Positions 41,460 through 50,151 of a stretch of DNA of 64,000 bases are shown here, piece after piece. Positions within the stretch are counted from its first letter, which is position 1; each line of letters opens with the position of its first letter. The translations under genes were made by a program, and so were the position numbers. The notes below the pieces were generated by a model. That model made no database searches. It was not told where the DNA came from and saw only the letters and a program-made list of their open reading frames with translations. The stretch covers positions 2,170,001 to 2,234,000 of the forward strand of contig NZ_CP142523.1 in NCBI RefSeq assembly GCF_036885605.1. Reading direction: 5' to 3'. This stretch comes from Janthinobacterium sp. TB1-E2 (GTDB lineage Bacteria; Pseudomonadota; Gammaproteobacteria; Burkholderiales; Burkholderiaceae_D).

Positions 41460-42064
41460 CAGAATACCGTCATCGAAGTGAGGTTGGGGCCCAGTACGGG
41501 CGTCGTGCTGTTGCCAAATTTCAAGGTGCCGAACAGCATGTCGAAATGGTAGAAAGTTTCCACGGCGTAGATCAGTTCGCCGTCGGACAGCTGGTCCCGC
41601 ATCAAGGCCACCGTGGGGGCGGACTCGTCCTTGGCGATGCCCGTGCACGCGCCATTGCTCCAGCTGCCGCATTGCCACACCTGGCTGGCGGGCAGGTAGC
41701 CGCTTGCCCTCGCGCCCGCATCCCAGCGGTACTGTTCCAGCACGATGTTGCGCATGCCGCTCTTGGCCGTGTAGCCCATGATCTTGGTGATGTAGATCAT
41801 GCCGCGCTGGTTCATGTCCAGCGGCGGCGTGCTGGCCGCCAGCGCGTTCATGATGGCCTGGCTAGATCCGCTCAGGTCGGACGTGGAGCGCGAAGCCAGG
41901 TTGGCGCCTTCGCGGCTGATGTTGAGCAAGATGGTCTTGGCCTGGATGGCGCGTGACAGATCGACCACCATGAACAGCAGCAGCGCCAGCAGCGGCAGCA
42001 CGATGGCAAATTCCACGGCGGCGATGCCGCGCGCGGCGCGCGCAGGAAAGTAGCCGCGCATCAC
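41459..42064 (-). CDS. tadF: TadF-like minor pseudopilin
   Basis: The protein has 201 residues from the ATG at 42064, overlapping tadE by four bases. The N-terminus has the prepilin motif ARGIAAVEFAIV (cleavage after Gly, Glu at +5) followed by a hydrophobic helix LPLLALLLFMVV. The globular part contains two cysteines in QCGSWSNGACTG. TadE/TadF proteins are processed by the prepilin peptidase and are needed for pilus assembly. The name TadF is given by gene order and size, and could be reversed with the next gene. Confidence 0.85.
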   Translation of the reverse strand: MMRGYFPARAARGIAAVEFAIVLPLLALLLFMVVDLSRAIQAKTILLNISREGANLASRSTSDLSGSSQAIMNALAASTPPLDMNQRGMIYITKIMGYTAKSGMRNIVLEQYRWDAGARASGYLPASQVWQCGSWSNGACTGIAKDESAPTVALMRDQLSDGELIYAVETFYHFDMLFGTLKFGNSTTPVLGPNLTSMTVF

Positions 42065-42549
42065 AGGCCGCCAAAGCTTTCATTGCGCATGGTGGCGGCC
42101 ACGACGAAATGCGCCTGCCCATCGCGGAACAGGGCACGGATCATCGGCGTGGCAAACGCCCAGCGGCAATCGACGGAAATGACGACGATATCGCCGGCCT
42201 GGCCGAACATGGCGGCGCCGACGGCATCGCTGCCGTTGACGGCGATCACGGGGCTGACCTTGTCATACATGCCCATGGAACTGTCCCTGATCTTCTGTAT
42301 CACGGCCTGGTAGCGCTGCTGGTTGGCGCTGTCGGGGTCCAGGTCCTTGGCCCCCGTGACGGCATAGCGCGCGCCTTCGCGTACCGCGTGCTGCATGGTC
42401 ATATTGGCAAAATAAGCCATGCTCAATTCGATGATGCCGATTATCAGCATGAGAAAGACCGGCGTTATCAGGGCAAATTCAAGCAAGGTGGCGCCGCCTT
42501 GTCCGCCGTGCTTGCGCAATATGCGGGAATCGGCCTTTTTTAAACGCAT
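42061..42549 (-). CDS. tadE: TadE-like minor pseudopilin
   Basis: The protein has 162 residues from the ATG at 42549, with no clear ribosome site. The motif GGQGGATLLEFALITPVF is the TadE prepilin signature, with a hydrophobic helix (VFLMLIIGIIELSMAY). It is the first gene of the left-facing pilus unit and overlaps tadF by four bases. It lies 563 bases from the right-facing regulator gene. Confidence 0.88.
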   Translation of the reverse strand: MRLKKADSRILRKHGGQGGATLLEFALITPVFLMLIIGIIELSMAYFANMTMQHAVREGARYAVTGAKDLDPDSANQQRYQAVIQKIRDSSMGMYDKVSPVIAVNGSDAVGAAMFGQAGDIVVISVDCRWAFATPMIRALFRDGQAHFVVAATMRNESFGGL

Positions 42550-43111
42550 GGGAATAATCCGGTAAAGTTTCGCGATGACGAATGTCGGGCGGATGGCAAT
42601 GCGCCATTTGACTGGCGATTATTCTATATCGATTTTCAAGGGCGTGGCCGCCATTTAAATTATTACAGGTCAAGATAATCGAAATTAATCGCCATATTTC
42701 AATTGTCCCGGCCCCGTCCTTACAAGGCCGGGAGTAATATGCGCGGGTATGAAAACAGGCCTGGTGTCAGGATTGTCCTGCGTGCAGGCAAGGACTTGTT
42801 TTGCAAGGTGATGCAACAAAAATGCTGCAATGTAAGCAACAGCAGCGGTGGCAGCCGCGCTGGCGCGCCCGCGCCTCGTCCGCCCTGGCCACGCTGCCCA
42901 TCCATCGGCACACGCCCGCCATGCGGCGCCCGCTGGCCTGGGCCACGCACCGCGTTTGCGCGTGCCGGCCCGATGCCTCTTCCTTCGTGCCCCCATGACT
43001 TCTTACCCTGCGCGAGGCCGCGGAAGGCGCGCGCGCGGGCGAGGCAGGCAAGCCGATTCGGATCAACAACATTCCCCCGAGGGGAGTGGGCTTCAAGTAA
43101 AGAGGTAAAGC
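42550..43111. other. 562-base divergent region in the Tad locus
   Basis: No gene is credible here. The left part (about 42600-42700) is AT-rich and likely holds the tadE promoter. The right part (42840-43090) is very GC-rich, and its open frames lack known motifs, signal peptides or ribosome sites. The leader of the LuxR-type regulator ends with AGAGG at 43099. I see no clear operator or terminator. Confidence 0.5.
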
Positions 43112-43807
43112 ATGTCAACAAAAAATGTCATCCGCGTCATGCTGGTGTCGGACCACAAGACCTGGCTGTGGGGCCTGGAGCAGTTGCTCGCCGGTGCCCA
43201 GCCGGCGATGCAGGTGGTGGCCAGCTCCACCGAGATCGACAGCGCGCTGCTGCTGGCGCGGACCCTGTGTCCCGACGTCATCGTGCTCGACGCCGACCTG
43301 GGCTGCAGCGGCGCCAGCGCCTGCGCCATCGACTATCTGCCGCAGCTGCTCGGCAATGGCGTGTCGCGCGCCTTGCTGTTCAGCGGCACGCAGGACCAGG
43401 CCGCATGCGGGCGCGCCGTGCGCAGCGGCGCGCGCGCGGTGGTGGGCAAGGAAACGCCCGTCAAGCAGATGGTCGACGCTATCGCCCGCCTGTATCAAGG
43501 CGAGTTGTGCCTGGATCCGGCGCTGCTCGACAGCATGCTGGGCGTACTGAACAAGCCGGAAGCGGCGCCCGATCCGGAAGAGCAGCGGATCGCCAGGCTG
43601 ACGCTGAAGGAGCGCAAGATCGTTGCCATGATGGTGGAAGGAAATGGCGCGCTGAACCGCGCGATAGCCCAGCGCGCTTTTATCTCGGAGCAAACCTTGC
43701 GTAATCATCTGACATCGATCTACAGCAAGCTCGATGTCACCAACCGCCTGGAATTATATGTGTACGCCACCCGCAACCGGCTGGCCGAGCCCATGCCTGC
43801 GGAATGA
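43112..43807 (+). CDS. LuxR/NarL-type response regulator of the Tad locus
   Basis: The protein has 231 residues from the ATG at 43112, with AGAGG eight bases upstream. The receiver domain (6-125) keeps the phosphoacceptor Asp60 (VLDADLG) and Lys in VGKET, but the usual acidic pair is SDH instead of DD, so its phosphorylation may be altered. The LuxR helix-turn-helix is at 165-220 (TLKERKIVAMMVEG, FISEQTLRNHLTSIYSKL). No kinase gene is adjacent. It sits between the two pilus operons, so it likely regulates flp and the pilus genes. Two palindromes in front of flp are possible targets. Confidence 0.9.
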   Translation: MSTKNVIRVMLVSDHKTWLWGLEQLLAGAQPAMQVVASSTEIDSALLLARTLCPDVIVLDADLGCSGASACAIDYLPQLLGNGVSRALLFSGTQDQAACGRAVRSGARAVVGKETPVKQMVDAIARLYQGELCLDPALLDSMLGVLNKPEAAPDPEEQRIARLTLKERKIVAMMVEGNGALNRAIAQRAFISEQTLRNHLTSIYSKLDVTNRLELYVYATRNRLAEPMPAE

Positions 43808-44011
43808 CGGTACATATGTACTGGATGTGAATAAAAAATTAAGATGTTTTGTACTGCGCACAAAATGACTTTTCTCTGATTCGATTTGATGTTTGTTTAT
43901 ATAAAATACACGCATCAGAAATTGGCAAATAAAAACAAGGATGATGTTTTTATTTTCAGACTGTATTTTCAGTTTTTATCATGTTTGAAACTTGACCTGA
44001 AAGGGAATAAT
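43808..44011 (+). promoter_or_regulatory. AT-rich flp leader with two palindromes
   Basis: This 204-base gap is strikingly AT-rich next to its GC-rich flanks. A 12-base palindrome GTACATATGTAC lies at 43810-43821, and the dyad TTTTGT-N7-ACAAAA at 43847-43865. A TATAAAA stretch at about 43901 may be a -10 box. AAGGGA precedes the flp start. The layout fits a strongly used, regulated promoter for the major pilin, possibly bound by the adjacent LuxR-type regulator. Confidence 0.5.
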
Positions 44012-44185
44012 ATGAATTGCATTAAAAACTTTATCGCCGAAGAAGACGGCGTGACTGCGATCGAATATGCGCTGATCGCGGCGCTGGTGGCTGCGGCGCT
44101 GGTAACGGCCGTCGGCTATTTCACCACCGGCCTCGATGGCGCCTTCAAGGCGATCGGCACCAAGCTGACGGGCGCGGCGATCTAA
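44012..44185 (+). CDS. flp: Flp-type major pilin
   Basis: The protein has 57 residues. The ATG at 44012 has AAGGGA upstream; a longer frame is excluded by the motif position. The Flp signature is EDGVTAIEYALIAALVAAAL, with cleavage expected after Gly13 and Glu18-Tyr19 at +5/+6. The mature peptide of about 44 residues is almost all hydrophobic helix and forms the Tad pilus fibre. Only one flp gene is present in this locus. Confidence 0.95.
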   Translation: MNCIKNFIAEEDGVTAIEYALIAALVAAALVTAVGYFTTGLDGAFKAIGTKLTGAAI

Positions 44186-44301
44186 AACGCCGGCGCACCG
44201 CGCTGCACCCCGACAGGCCGGCTGCCGATCCGGCCCGGCCTGCCGACTTCCCGCCCAACGATGCGCATGCTGTGCTGCGCTCGGCTTGCATCAGGTACAC
44301 G

Positions 44302-44862
44302 ATGGACCCTCATTCTTTCTGGACGTTCAGCCCCGCCATAGTCTTGTGGGGGCTGCTTGCCGCGGCTGTCTGGCACGACGTGCGCCGCCGGCGCATTCCC
44401 AACCGGCTCGTGTTTTCCGGCGCCGTGCTGGGCGTGTTGCTCAACAGCCTGGCCTTGCCCGGGGTAACGCCGGCCGGACCGTGGCTGGCGCTGGGCGGGA
44501 TGGCCGTCGGCCTGGGCTTGCTGTTGCCCATGCATGCGATGAAGGCGCTGGGCGCGGGCGACGTCAAGCTGATGGCGATGGTGGGAGCTTTTCTCGGCCC
44601 GCGCGCCGCCGTGTTTGCCGTGCTGTGCAGTCTGCTCGCGGGCGGCGTGCTGGCACTGGCCGTCGCCGTGTATCAGGGCACGCTGCGCCAGGCGCTGGCG
44701 AATGCCCGCCAATTGCTGCTGCAAGGCTGGCTGCGCGCCGCGGCGGGCGAGGCGCCGCAGCTGGATGCACCTGCCGCGCCGGGCGGCAGCTTGCCGTACG
44801 CGATCGCCATTGCCGCCGGCACCGCCATCTGGCTGGCCCTGGCGGCCGGCGGCCATGCATGA
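44302..44862 (+). CDS. cpaA: Tad prepilin peptidase (CpaA/TadV)
   Basis: The protein has 186 residues from the ATG at 44302 (an alternative start 10 codons upstream is less likely). It is an aspartic membrane peptidase with about five helices. The catalytic aspartates are in WHDVRRRRIPN and GAGDVKLMA (the GxGD motif). It should cleave Flp and TadE/F before the conserved EY/EF motif. The C-terminal hydrophilic region (RAAAGEAPQLDAPAAP) before the last helix is longer than usual. Confidence 0.92.
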   Translation: MDPHSFWTFSPAIVLWGLLAAAVWHDVRRRRIPNRLVFSGAVLGVLLNSLALPGVTPAGPWLALGGMAVGLGLLLPMHAMKALGAGDVKLMAMVGAFLGPRAAVFAVLCSLLAGGVLALAVAVYQGTLRQALANARQLLLQGWLRAAAGEAPQLDAPAAPGGSLPYAIAIAAGTAIWLALAAGGHA

Positions 44863-44904
44863 CGCGCCCGTCCGGAACCCCACGCTTGATCAAGAGGAAA
44901 AACA

Positions 44905-45732
44905 ATGAGAAATAGCCGCGTTGCGATCGTGCTGCTGCTGGCGCTGCTGATGGCGGGGGCCGCCGTGCTGGCGGCCGCGCGCTGGATGTCGGGGCAGGGC
45001 GCGCCGGCCAGCCAGACGGTGATGGTCGCGCTGGTCGATATCGGCGTGGGCGCGAAGGTGACGCCGGCCATGCTGCGCGGCATGGATTGGCCCGCCGGCG
45101 CCATGCCGCCCGGGGCGTTCGGCGAGGCCGGCGCGCTCGACGGGCGCATCACGCGTACCGCCGTCAGCAGGGGCGAGCCCGTGCTGGAAAGCAAACTCGC
45201 GCCGCCCGGCGCCACGGGCGGCCTGTCGGCCATCGTGGCGGCCGGCAAGCGCGCCATGACCGTGCGCGTCAATGACGTGGTGGGCGTGGCCGGCTTCGCC
45301 CTGCCGGGCAATTTCGTCGACATTCTCGTGCATACGCAGGATGACCGCGCCAGGCCGGCAGGCGGCGCGCCGCTGGCCATTTCCAAGATCGTGCTTGAAC
45401 GCATCCTCGTGCTGGCCGTGGCGCAGGAGTCCGGCCGCGACGACAACAAGCCCAAGTTGGTCAACGCCGTGACCCTGGAACTGACGCCGGAGCAGGTGGA
45501 AAAGCTGGACCTGGCGCGCAGCGTTGGCAGCCTGTCGCTGGTGCTGCGCAACCAGGTCGATCCAGACCCCGTCAAGACGGGCGGCGCCACCAAGGAGTCG
45601 TTGCTGGAACTGAAGGTGCCGGCGCCCGCGCCGGTGCGAGCGGCGCGGCGCCAGGCGGCCCCGGCACGCGCCGCAACGCGCGACAGCGTCACCGTCGTCA
45701 AGGGCATGGATACGAGCGTCCAGCAATTTTAA
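44905..45732 (+). CDS. cpaB: Flp pilus assembly protein CpaB (RcpC)
   Basis: The protein has 275 residues from the ATG at 44905, with AGAGGAAAAAC upstream. An N-terminal membrane helix (AIVLLLALLMAGAAVLAA) is followed by a SAF-like domain (about residues 35-110, with GVGAKVTPAMLRGMDW) and a beta-rich region including VNDVVGVAGFALPGNFVDI. RcpC/CpaB is a periplasmic partner of the secretin. The C-terminal tail is basic (RAARRQAAPARAATR). Confidence 0.92.
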   Translation: MRNSRVAIVLLLALLMAGAAVLAAARWMSGQGAPASQTVMVALVDIGVGAKVTPAMLRGMDWPAGAMPPGAFGEAGALDGRITRTAVSRGEPVLESKLAPPGATGGLSAIVAAGKRAMTVRVNDVVGVAGFALPGNFVDILVHTQDDRARPAGGAPLAISKIVLERILVLAVAQESGRDDNKPKLVNAVTLELTPEQVEKLDLARSVGSLSLVLRNQVDPDPVKTGGATKESLLELKVPAPAPVRAARRQAAPARAATRDSVTVVKGMDTSVQQF

Positions 45733-45759
45733 CAATCAGCAGGCAAGCAAGGATGACCG

Positions 45760-47256
45760 ATGAATACATTTCGTAAGCACGCCGCGAGTGCGGGCATGCG
45801 CCTGGCCCTGGCGGCAGGACTGGCCTGGCCGGGCGGCGCCATCGCGGCGGCGCCGGCCCGGCAGGCCGTCATGTCGCCCGTGGCGGCGCCGACCATGTCG
45901 CTGGGCGCCGATATCGCCCGCCTGGGCGAGCCCGTGCGCATCGCCGTGGGCAAGTCCACCTTGCGCAAGCTGAGCCTGCCGGTGTCGCAGATCGCCGTCA
46001 ACGATGCGCGCGTGGCCGGCGCCAGGATGCTGGGCTCGTCCAGTCAGCTGTTCGTCTGGGGCCTGGCCCCGGGCAGCACCAACCTGATCCTGTGGGACCG
46101 GCAGCAGCGTCCCGTGATCGTCGATATTGAAGTCGAGATCGACGTCGAAGGCTTGCAGGCGCAGCTCGCCTATGTCTTCCCTGGCGAGCGCGCCGTGAAA
46201 GTTGGCGCGGCCGGCGGCAGCATCGTGCTGTCGGGACAGGTGAGCGACGGCGTCAAGGCCAGCCAGATCCTCGAGATGGCGCAAGCCTATGCGCAGCGGG
46301 GCGCAGGCGAATCGGCCGCAGCGGCCGACGGCGCCGCGAGTGCGGGCGGCGCCGTCAAGGTCATCAATATGCTGTCGGTCGCGGCGCCGCAACAGGTCAT
46401 GCTGGAAGTGAAGATCGCCGAAGTGTCGAAGACCCTCGTCGACCAGCTGGGCGCCAGCGTGGGCATCAGCGGCACGCGCGGCAACTGGAGCTACGGCCTG
46501 CTGTCGAACCTGCTAAGCGGCAACCCCAGCCAACTGGGCGCCGTGCACGGCAAGAATGGCAACGGCCTGACGCTCGACGCGCAAAAGCGCGACGGCCTCG
46601 TCAAGGTGCTGGCCGAACCGAACATCATGGCCATCAGCGGCCAGGAAGCCAGTTTCCTGGCGGGCGGCAAGATTTTCATTCCGGTCGCGCAAGACAGCAC
46701 GACCAACAAGATCACGCTCGAGGAAAAGGAATTCGGCATCGCCGTCAAGTTCACGCCCACCGTGCTGGAAGGGGGGCGCATCAACCTGAAGGTGGCGCCG
46801 GAAGTGTCGGAGCTGAACCGCGAAGGCATCGGCATCACCACGGGCGGGGGCGCCGCCGCCAATGCGGTGCTGCCGGCCTTTACCACGCGGCGCACCACGA
46901 CGACGGTGCAGCTGTTCGATGGCCAGAGTTTTGCCGTCGGCGGCTTGATCAAGAACAATGTGACGACCAATATCAAGGCCTTGCCCTTCCTCGGCGAGAT
47001 TCCCGTGCTGGGCGCGCTGTTCCGCAGCAGCGATTTCCAGACCGACCGTACCGAGCTGGTATTCATCATCACGCCGCACCTGGTCAAGCCGCTCGATACC
47101 GCCGATGGCGCCGCTGTCGTGCTGCCGACCGACGCCTATGTGGCACCGAGCCGCGGCGAGTTCTTCTTGCAAGGAAAAATGGAAGGCGCCGCCCCACCAC
47201 GGCCACGGCAGGAAGCGGCCACGCAGACAGCGCCGGCCGGCCCCGACATTCAATAG
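45760..47256 (+). CDS. cpaC: Tad secretin CpaC (RcpA)
   Basis: The protein has 498 residues from the ATG at 45760. A signal peptide is followed by a pilus-specific N-domain (VAVGKSTLRKLSLPVSQIAV type), a BON-like section with VKVGAAGGSIVLSGQVSDG, and the secretin core from about 210. The core shows VKVLAEPNIMAISGQEASFLAGG, FTPTVLEGGRINLKVAPEVS and FLGEIPVLGALFRS, ending in LVFIITPHLVKPL. It forms the outer-membrane channel for the Flp pilus. The last 50 residues are Pro/Ala-rich. Confidence 0.95.
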   Translation: MNTFRKHAASAGMRLALAAGLAWPGGAIAAAPARQAVMSPVAAPTMSLGADIARLGEPVRIAVGKSTLRKLSLPVSQIAVNDARVAGARMLGSSSQLFVWGLAPGSTNLILWDRQQRPVIVDIEVEIDVEGLQAQLAYVFPGERAVKVGAAGGSIVLSGQVSDGVKASQILEMAQAYAQRGAGESAAAADGAASAGGAVKVINMLSVAAPQQVMLEVKIAEVSKTLVDQLGASVGISGTRGNWSYGLLSNLLSGNPSQLGAVHGKNGNGLTLDAQKRDGLVKVLAEPNIMAISGQEASFLAGGKIFIPVAQDSTTNKITLEEKEFGIAVKFTPTVLEGGRINLKVAPEVSELNREGIGITTGGGAAANAVLPAFTTRRTTTTVQLFDGQSFAVGGLIKNNVTTNIKALPFLGEIPVLGALFRSSDFQTDRTELVFIITPHLVKPLDTADGAAVVLPTDAYVAPSRGEFFLQGKMEGAAPPRPRQEAATQTAPAGPDIQ

Positions 47257-47265
47257 GAGCACACC

Positions 47266-47538
47266 ATGCAGCATTCTTTTTACTTTCCCGTGCTGCTGGC
47301 CGCCCTGGCCGCCAGCGGCTGCGCCGCCACGCCGAACCTGGACCGCCAGTTCGGCCACAGCGTCGAGCAGCTGCGCGCGCGCCAGGTGCTGGCGCCGCAG
47401 GCGGGCGCGAACCGCGACCCCGTGGCCGGTATCGACGGCAAGGCCGCGCAGGCCGCCCACGCGGCGTACCAGAAAAGCTTTGCCGCGCCCGCGCCGCAAG
47501 GGGCCGCCCTGACCATCGGCGTCGGGGCGCGCCCGTGA
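47266..47538 (+). CDS. Small Tad-locus lipoprotein
   Basis: The protein has 90 residues from the ATG at 47266, with AGGAG upstream. The signal peptide ends in the lipobox ASGC at residue 18. The rest is polar with helical segments (RQFGHSVEQLRARQVL) and no known domain. Similar small lipoproteins occur at this position in other Burkholderiales Tad loci, where they may act like a CpaD/pilotin for the secretin; this is inference. It lies nine bases after cpaC and 37 before cpaE. Confidence 0.75.
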   Translation: MQHSFYFPVLLAALAASGCAATPNLDRQFGHSVEQLRARQVLAPQAGANRDPVAGIDGKAAQAAHAAYQKSFAAPAPQGAALTIGVGARP

Positions 47539-47575
47539 GCCTGGCACCGTCACCACAGAATCAGCAAGGCATATC

Positions 47576-48736
47576 GTGAAAATCGCCATCAATTCCAGGG
47601 ATGAAAAAATACTGTCCGAACTGGGGCGGCTGCTGCGCAGCCGCAACCGGCTCGACGAGATCAGCGCGGGAGGCGAATCGCTCGAACCGCTGCAGGCGGC
47701 GCAATCGCTGCCCGACGTGCTGATCTTCGACCGTCCATCGAACGACGGCGCCGACCTGGCCGCCATCGAGCGCCTCAGCAACCTGCATCCGCGCATGGCC
47801 TTCATCGTGCTGTGCCACCAGCAGCCGCCCGAATTCCTGCTGCAGGCCATGCGCGCGGGCGTGCGCGACGTGCTGCCGTTTCCCGCCGTGCCGGCCAGCC
47901 TGCATGCGGCGCTCGAACGCATCGAGGAAAAGCTGGAGCGGCGCGAGCATGGCAACGGCAAGGTGCTGGCCTTCATTTCCTGCAAGGGCGGCAGCGGCGC
48001 CACCTTCATTGCCAGCAACCTCGGTTATGCGCTGGCCGCCGGCGGCCAGCAGCGCGTTGCCCTGATCGACATGAACCTGCATTTTGGCGACGCCTCGCTC
48101 TTCGTTTCCGAGAACAAGCCGCTGGCCACGCTGTCCGACGTCACGCGCGACATCCACCGGCTCGACTCCTCGTTCCTGGGGTCGAGCATGCTGCACATCC
48201 TGCCCAACTACAGCGTGCTGGCCGCGCCCGAGGATCCCGCGCATGCCAGCGAAGTGGCGCCCGAACACATCGATGCCATCATCCGGCAAGCCAGGCGCCA
48301 GTACGATTTCATCGTGCTCGACGTGGGCCGCAACCTCGACGCCGTCAGCGTGCGTGCGCTCGATCACGCCGACATGATCTTTCCCGTCCTGCAGGCGACC
48401 TTGCCGTACATCCGCGACGGCAAGCGCCTGCTGGGCATGTTCCGCTCGCTCGAATACGCGAAGGAAAAGGTGCACATCATCGTCAACCGCCACGACAAGG
48501 GCGGCGAAATCCGCCTGCGCGACCTGGAAGCGGCGTATGGCACGGCTGTCTACCGCACGGTGCCCAATCACTACGCCTCGGCGGCCGCCTCGGTCAACCA
48601 GGGCATGCCGATTTTGCAGCTCGACAAAGCCAGTCCGATCACCCGCTCGCTGCAGGAGTTCGCCGCCAGCCTGGCGGGCGGCGTGGCCAGCACGGCGCGC
48701 CAGGGCTGGCTGGGCCGCGTCCTGCGGCGCGCTTGA
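47576..48736 (+). CDS. cpaE: CpaE/TadZ-type pilus localisation ATPase
   Basis: The protein has 386 residues from a GTG at 47576. An atypical receiver-like N-domain (1-125) without the full acidic pair precedes a MinD/ParA-like ATPase. The deviant Walker A is CKGGSGATFIASNLG with Lys137, and the Walker B region is FIVLDVGRNLD. TadZ localises the Tad machinery, usually at a cell pole, and CpaE does this in Caulobacter. Confidence 0.92.
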   Translation: MKIAINSRDEKILSELGRLLRSRNRLDEISAGGESLEPLQAAQSLPDVLIFDRPSNDGADLAAIERLSNLHPRMAFIVLCHQQPPEFLLQAMRAGVRDVLPFPAVPASLHAALERIEEKLERREHGNGKVLAFISCKGGSGATFIASNLGYALAAGGQQRVALIDMNLHFGDASLFVSENKPLATLSDVTRDIHRLDSSFLGSSMLHILPNYSVLAAPEDPAHASEVAPEHIDAIIRQARRQYDFIVLDVGRNLDAVSVRALDHADMIFPVLQATLPYIRDGKRLLGMFRSLEYAKEKVHIIVNRHDKGGEIRLRDLEAAYGTAVYRTVPNHYASAAASVNQGMPILQLDKASPITRSLQEFAASLAGGVASTARQGWLGRVLRRA

Positions 48737-48775
48737 TGCACATGCTTGACCCACACCCCAGAACAGGAGCATTGC

Positions 48776-50146
48776 ATGGCTAGTTCCCCCACCGCCGCCT
48801 TGTCCATCCGCGAACGTCTCGGCAGCGCCAAGATCGCCGCGCTCGCGCCGCAACGTGCGGCGGCCATCGACAACCACGGCTACCGCGCCCTCAAGCTGCG
48901 CATCCATGGGCTGCTGCTCGAACGGGTCGACCTGGAAAGCATGCAGCGCCTGTCGCAGGAGCGCATCCGCGAAGAATTGCGCGGCCTCGTCGAGCGCTTG
49001 CTGGACGAAGAGGCGGTCGTCATCAACGACGCCGAGCGCCGGAGCCTCACGCGCGACATCCAGCACGAGATGCTGGGCTTCGGGCCGCTCGAAACCCTGC
49101 TGTCGGATGCCAGCGTGTCGGACATCCTCGTCAACGGCCACAAGCAAGTGTATGTGGAGCGCGGCGGCCGCCTGGAGCTGACCGACATCCGCTTCGACGA
49201 TGACGCCCACCTGATGAAAATCATCGACAAGATCGTCTCGCGCGTGGGCCGGCGCATCGACGAGTCGAGTCCCATGGTCGATGCGCGCCTGCCCGACGGT
49301 TCGCGCGTGAACGCCATCATCCCGCCGCTGGCCATCGACGGTCCCGTGATGTCGATCCGGCGTTTTTCCGCCGATCCGCTGCGCCTGGCCGACCTGGTCG
49401 CCTACCGCAGCATGACGGCCGAGATGGCAGAAGTGCTGCAGGGCCTGGGCAAGGCGAAGATGAACATCCTCATTTCCGGCGGCACGGGCAGCGGCAAGAC
49501 CACCATGCTCAACGTGATTTCCGGCTTCATCGGCCATACGGAACGCATCGTCACGGTGGAAGACGCGGCCGAACTGCAATTGCAGCAGCCGCACGTGGTG
49601 CGCCTGGAAACGCGGCCCGCGAATATCGAAGGCAAGGGCGAAGTGAGCCAGCGCGCGCTAGTGCGCAATGCGCTGCGCATGCGCCCCGACCGCATCATCC
49701 TGGGCGAGGTGCGCGGCGCCGAGGCGCTCGACATGCTGGGCGCCATGAACACGGGGCACGAGGGCTCAATGGCCACCATCCACGCCAATACGCCGCGCGA
49801 CGCGCTGACGCGGCTGGAAAACATGATCAGCATGGCGGCGGCGAATTTGCCCAGCAAGGCCATCCGGCAGCAGATCAGCTCGGCCGTGTCGGTGGTGGTG
49901 CAAGTGTCGCGCCTGATCGACGGCAAGCGCAAGGTGACGTCGATCCAGGAAATCACGGGCATGGAAGGGGAGGTCATCACGATGCAGGAAATCTTCAGCT
50001 TCAAGCAGACGGGCGTGGCCGAGGGCGGCGCCGTGGTCGGGCAGTTCTCGGCCAGCGGCATCCGCCCGCGCTTCCTCGAGCGCCTGAACAGCTTTGGCAT
50101 CGGCGTCTCGGCCGCCCTGTTCGAACCCACCGCGGCGGGACGCTGA
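48776..50146 (+). CDS. cpaF: Tad pilus secretion ATPase CpaF (TadA)
   Basis: The protein has 456 residues. I chose the ATG at 48776, which follows CAGGAG. An N-terminal helical domain precedes the secretion ATPase core. Walker A is GGTGSGKTT with Lys241, followed by the Asp box VEDAAELQL and Walker [10 protein letters not shown], then the His box [14 protein letters not shown]. TadA is the bifunctional motor for Flp pilus extension and retraction. Confidence 0.95.
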   Translation: MASSPTAALSIRERLGSAKIAALAPQRAAAIDNHGYRALKLRIHGLLLERVDLESMQRLSQERIREELRGLVERLLDEEAVVINDAERRSLTRDIQHEMLGFGPLETLLSDASVSDILVNGHKQVYVERGGRLELTDIRFDDDAHLMKIIDKIVSRVGRRIDESSPMVDARLPDGSRVNAIIPPLAIDGPVMSIRRFSADPLRLADLVAYRSMTAEMAEVLQGLGKAKMNILISGGTGSGKTTMLNVISGFIGHTERIVTVEDAAELQLQQPHVVRLETRPANIEGKGEVSQRALVRNALRMRPDRIILGEVRGAEALDMLGAMNTGHEGSMATIHANTPRDALTRLENMISMAAANLPSKAIRQQISSAVSVVVQVSRLIDGKRKVTSIQEITGMEGEVITMQEIFSFKQTGVAEGGAVVGQFSASGIRPRFLERLNSFGIGVSAALFEPTAAGR

Positions 50147-50151
50147 ACGCC

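Noticed and set aside
47561-49594. Long antisense open frame opposite cpaE and cpaF
   Set aside because: Same explanation: composition-driven shadow of well-supported pilus genes.
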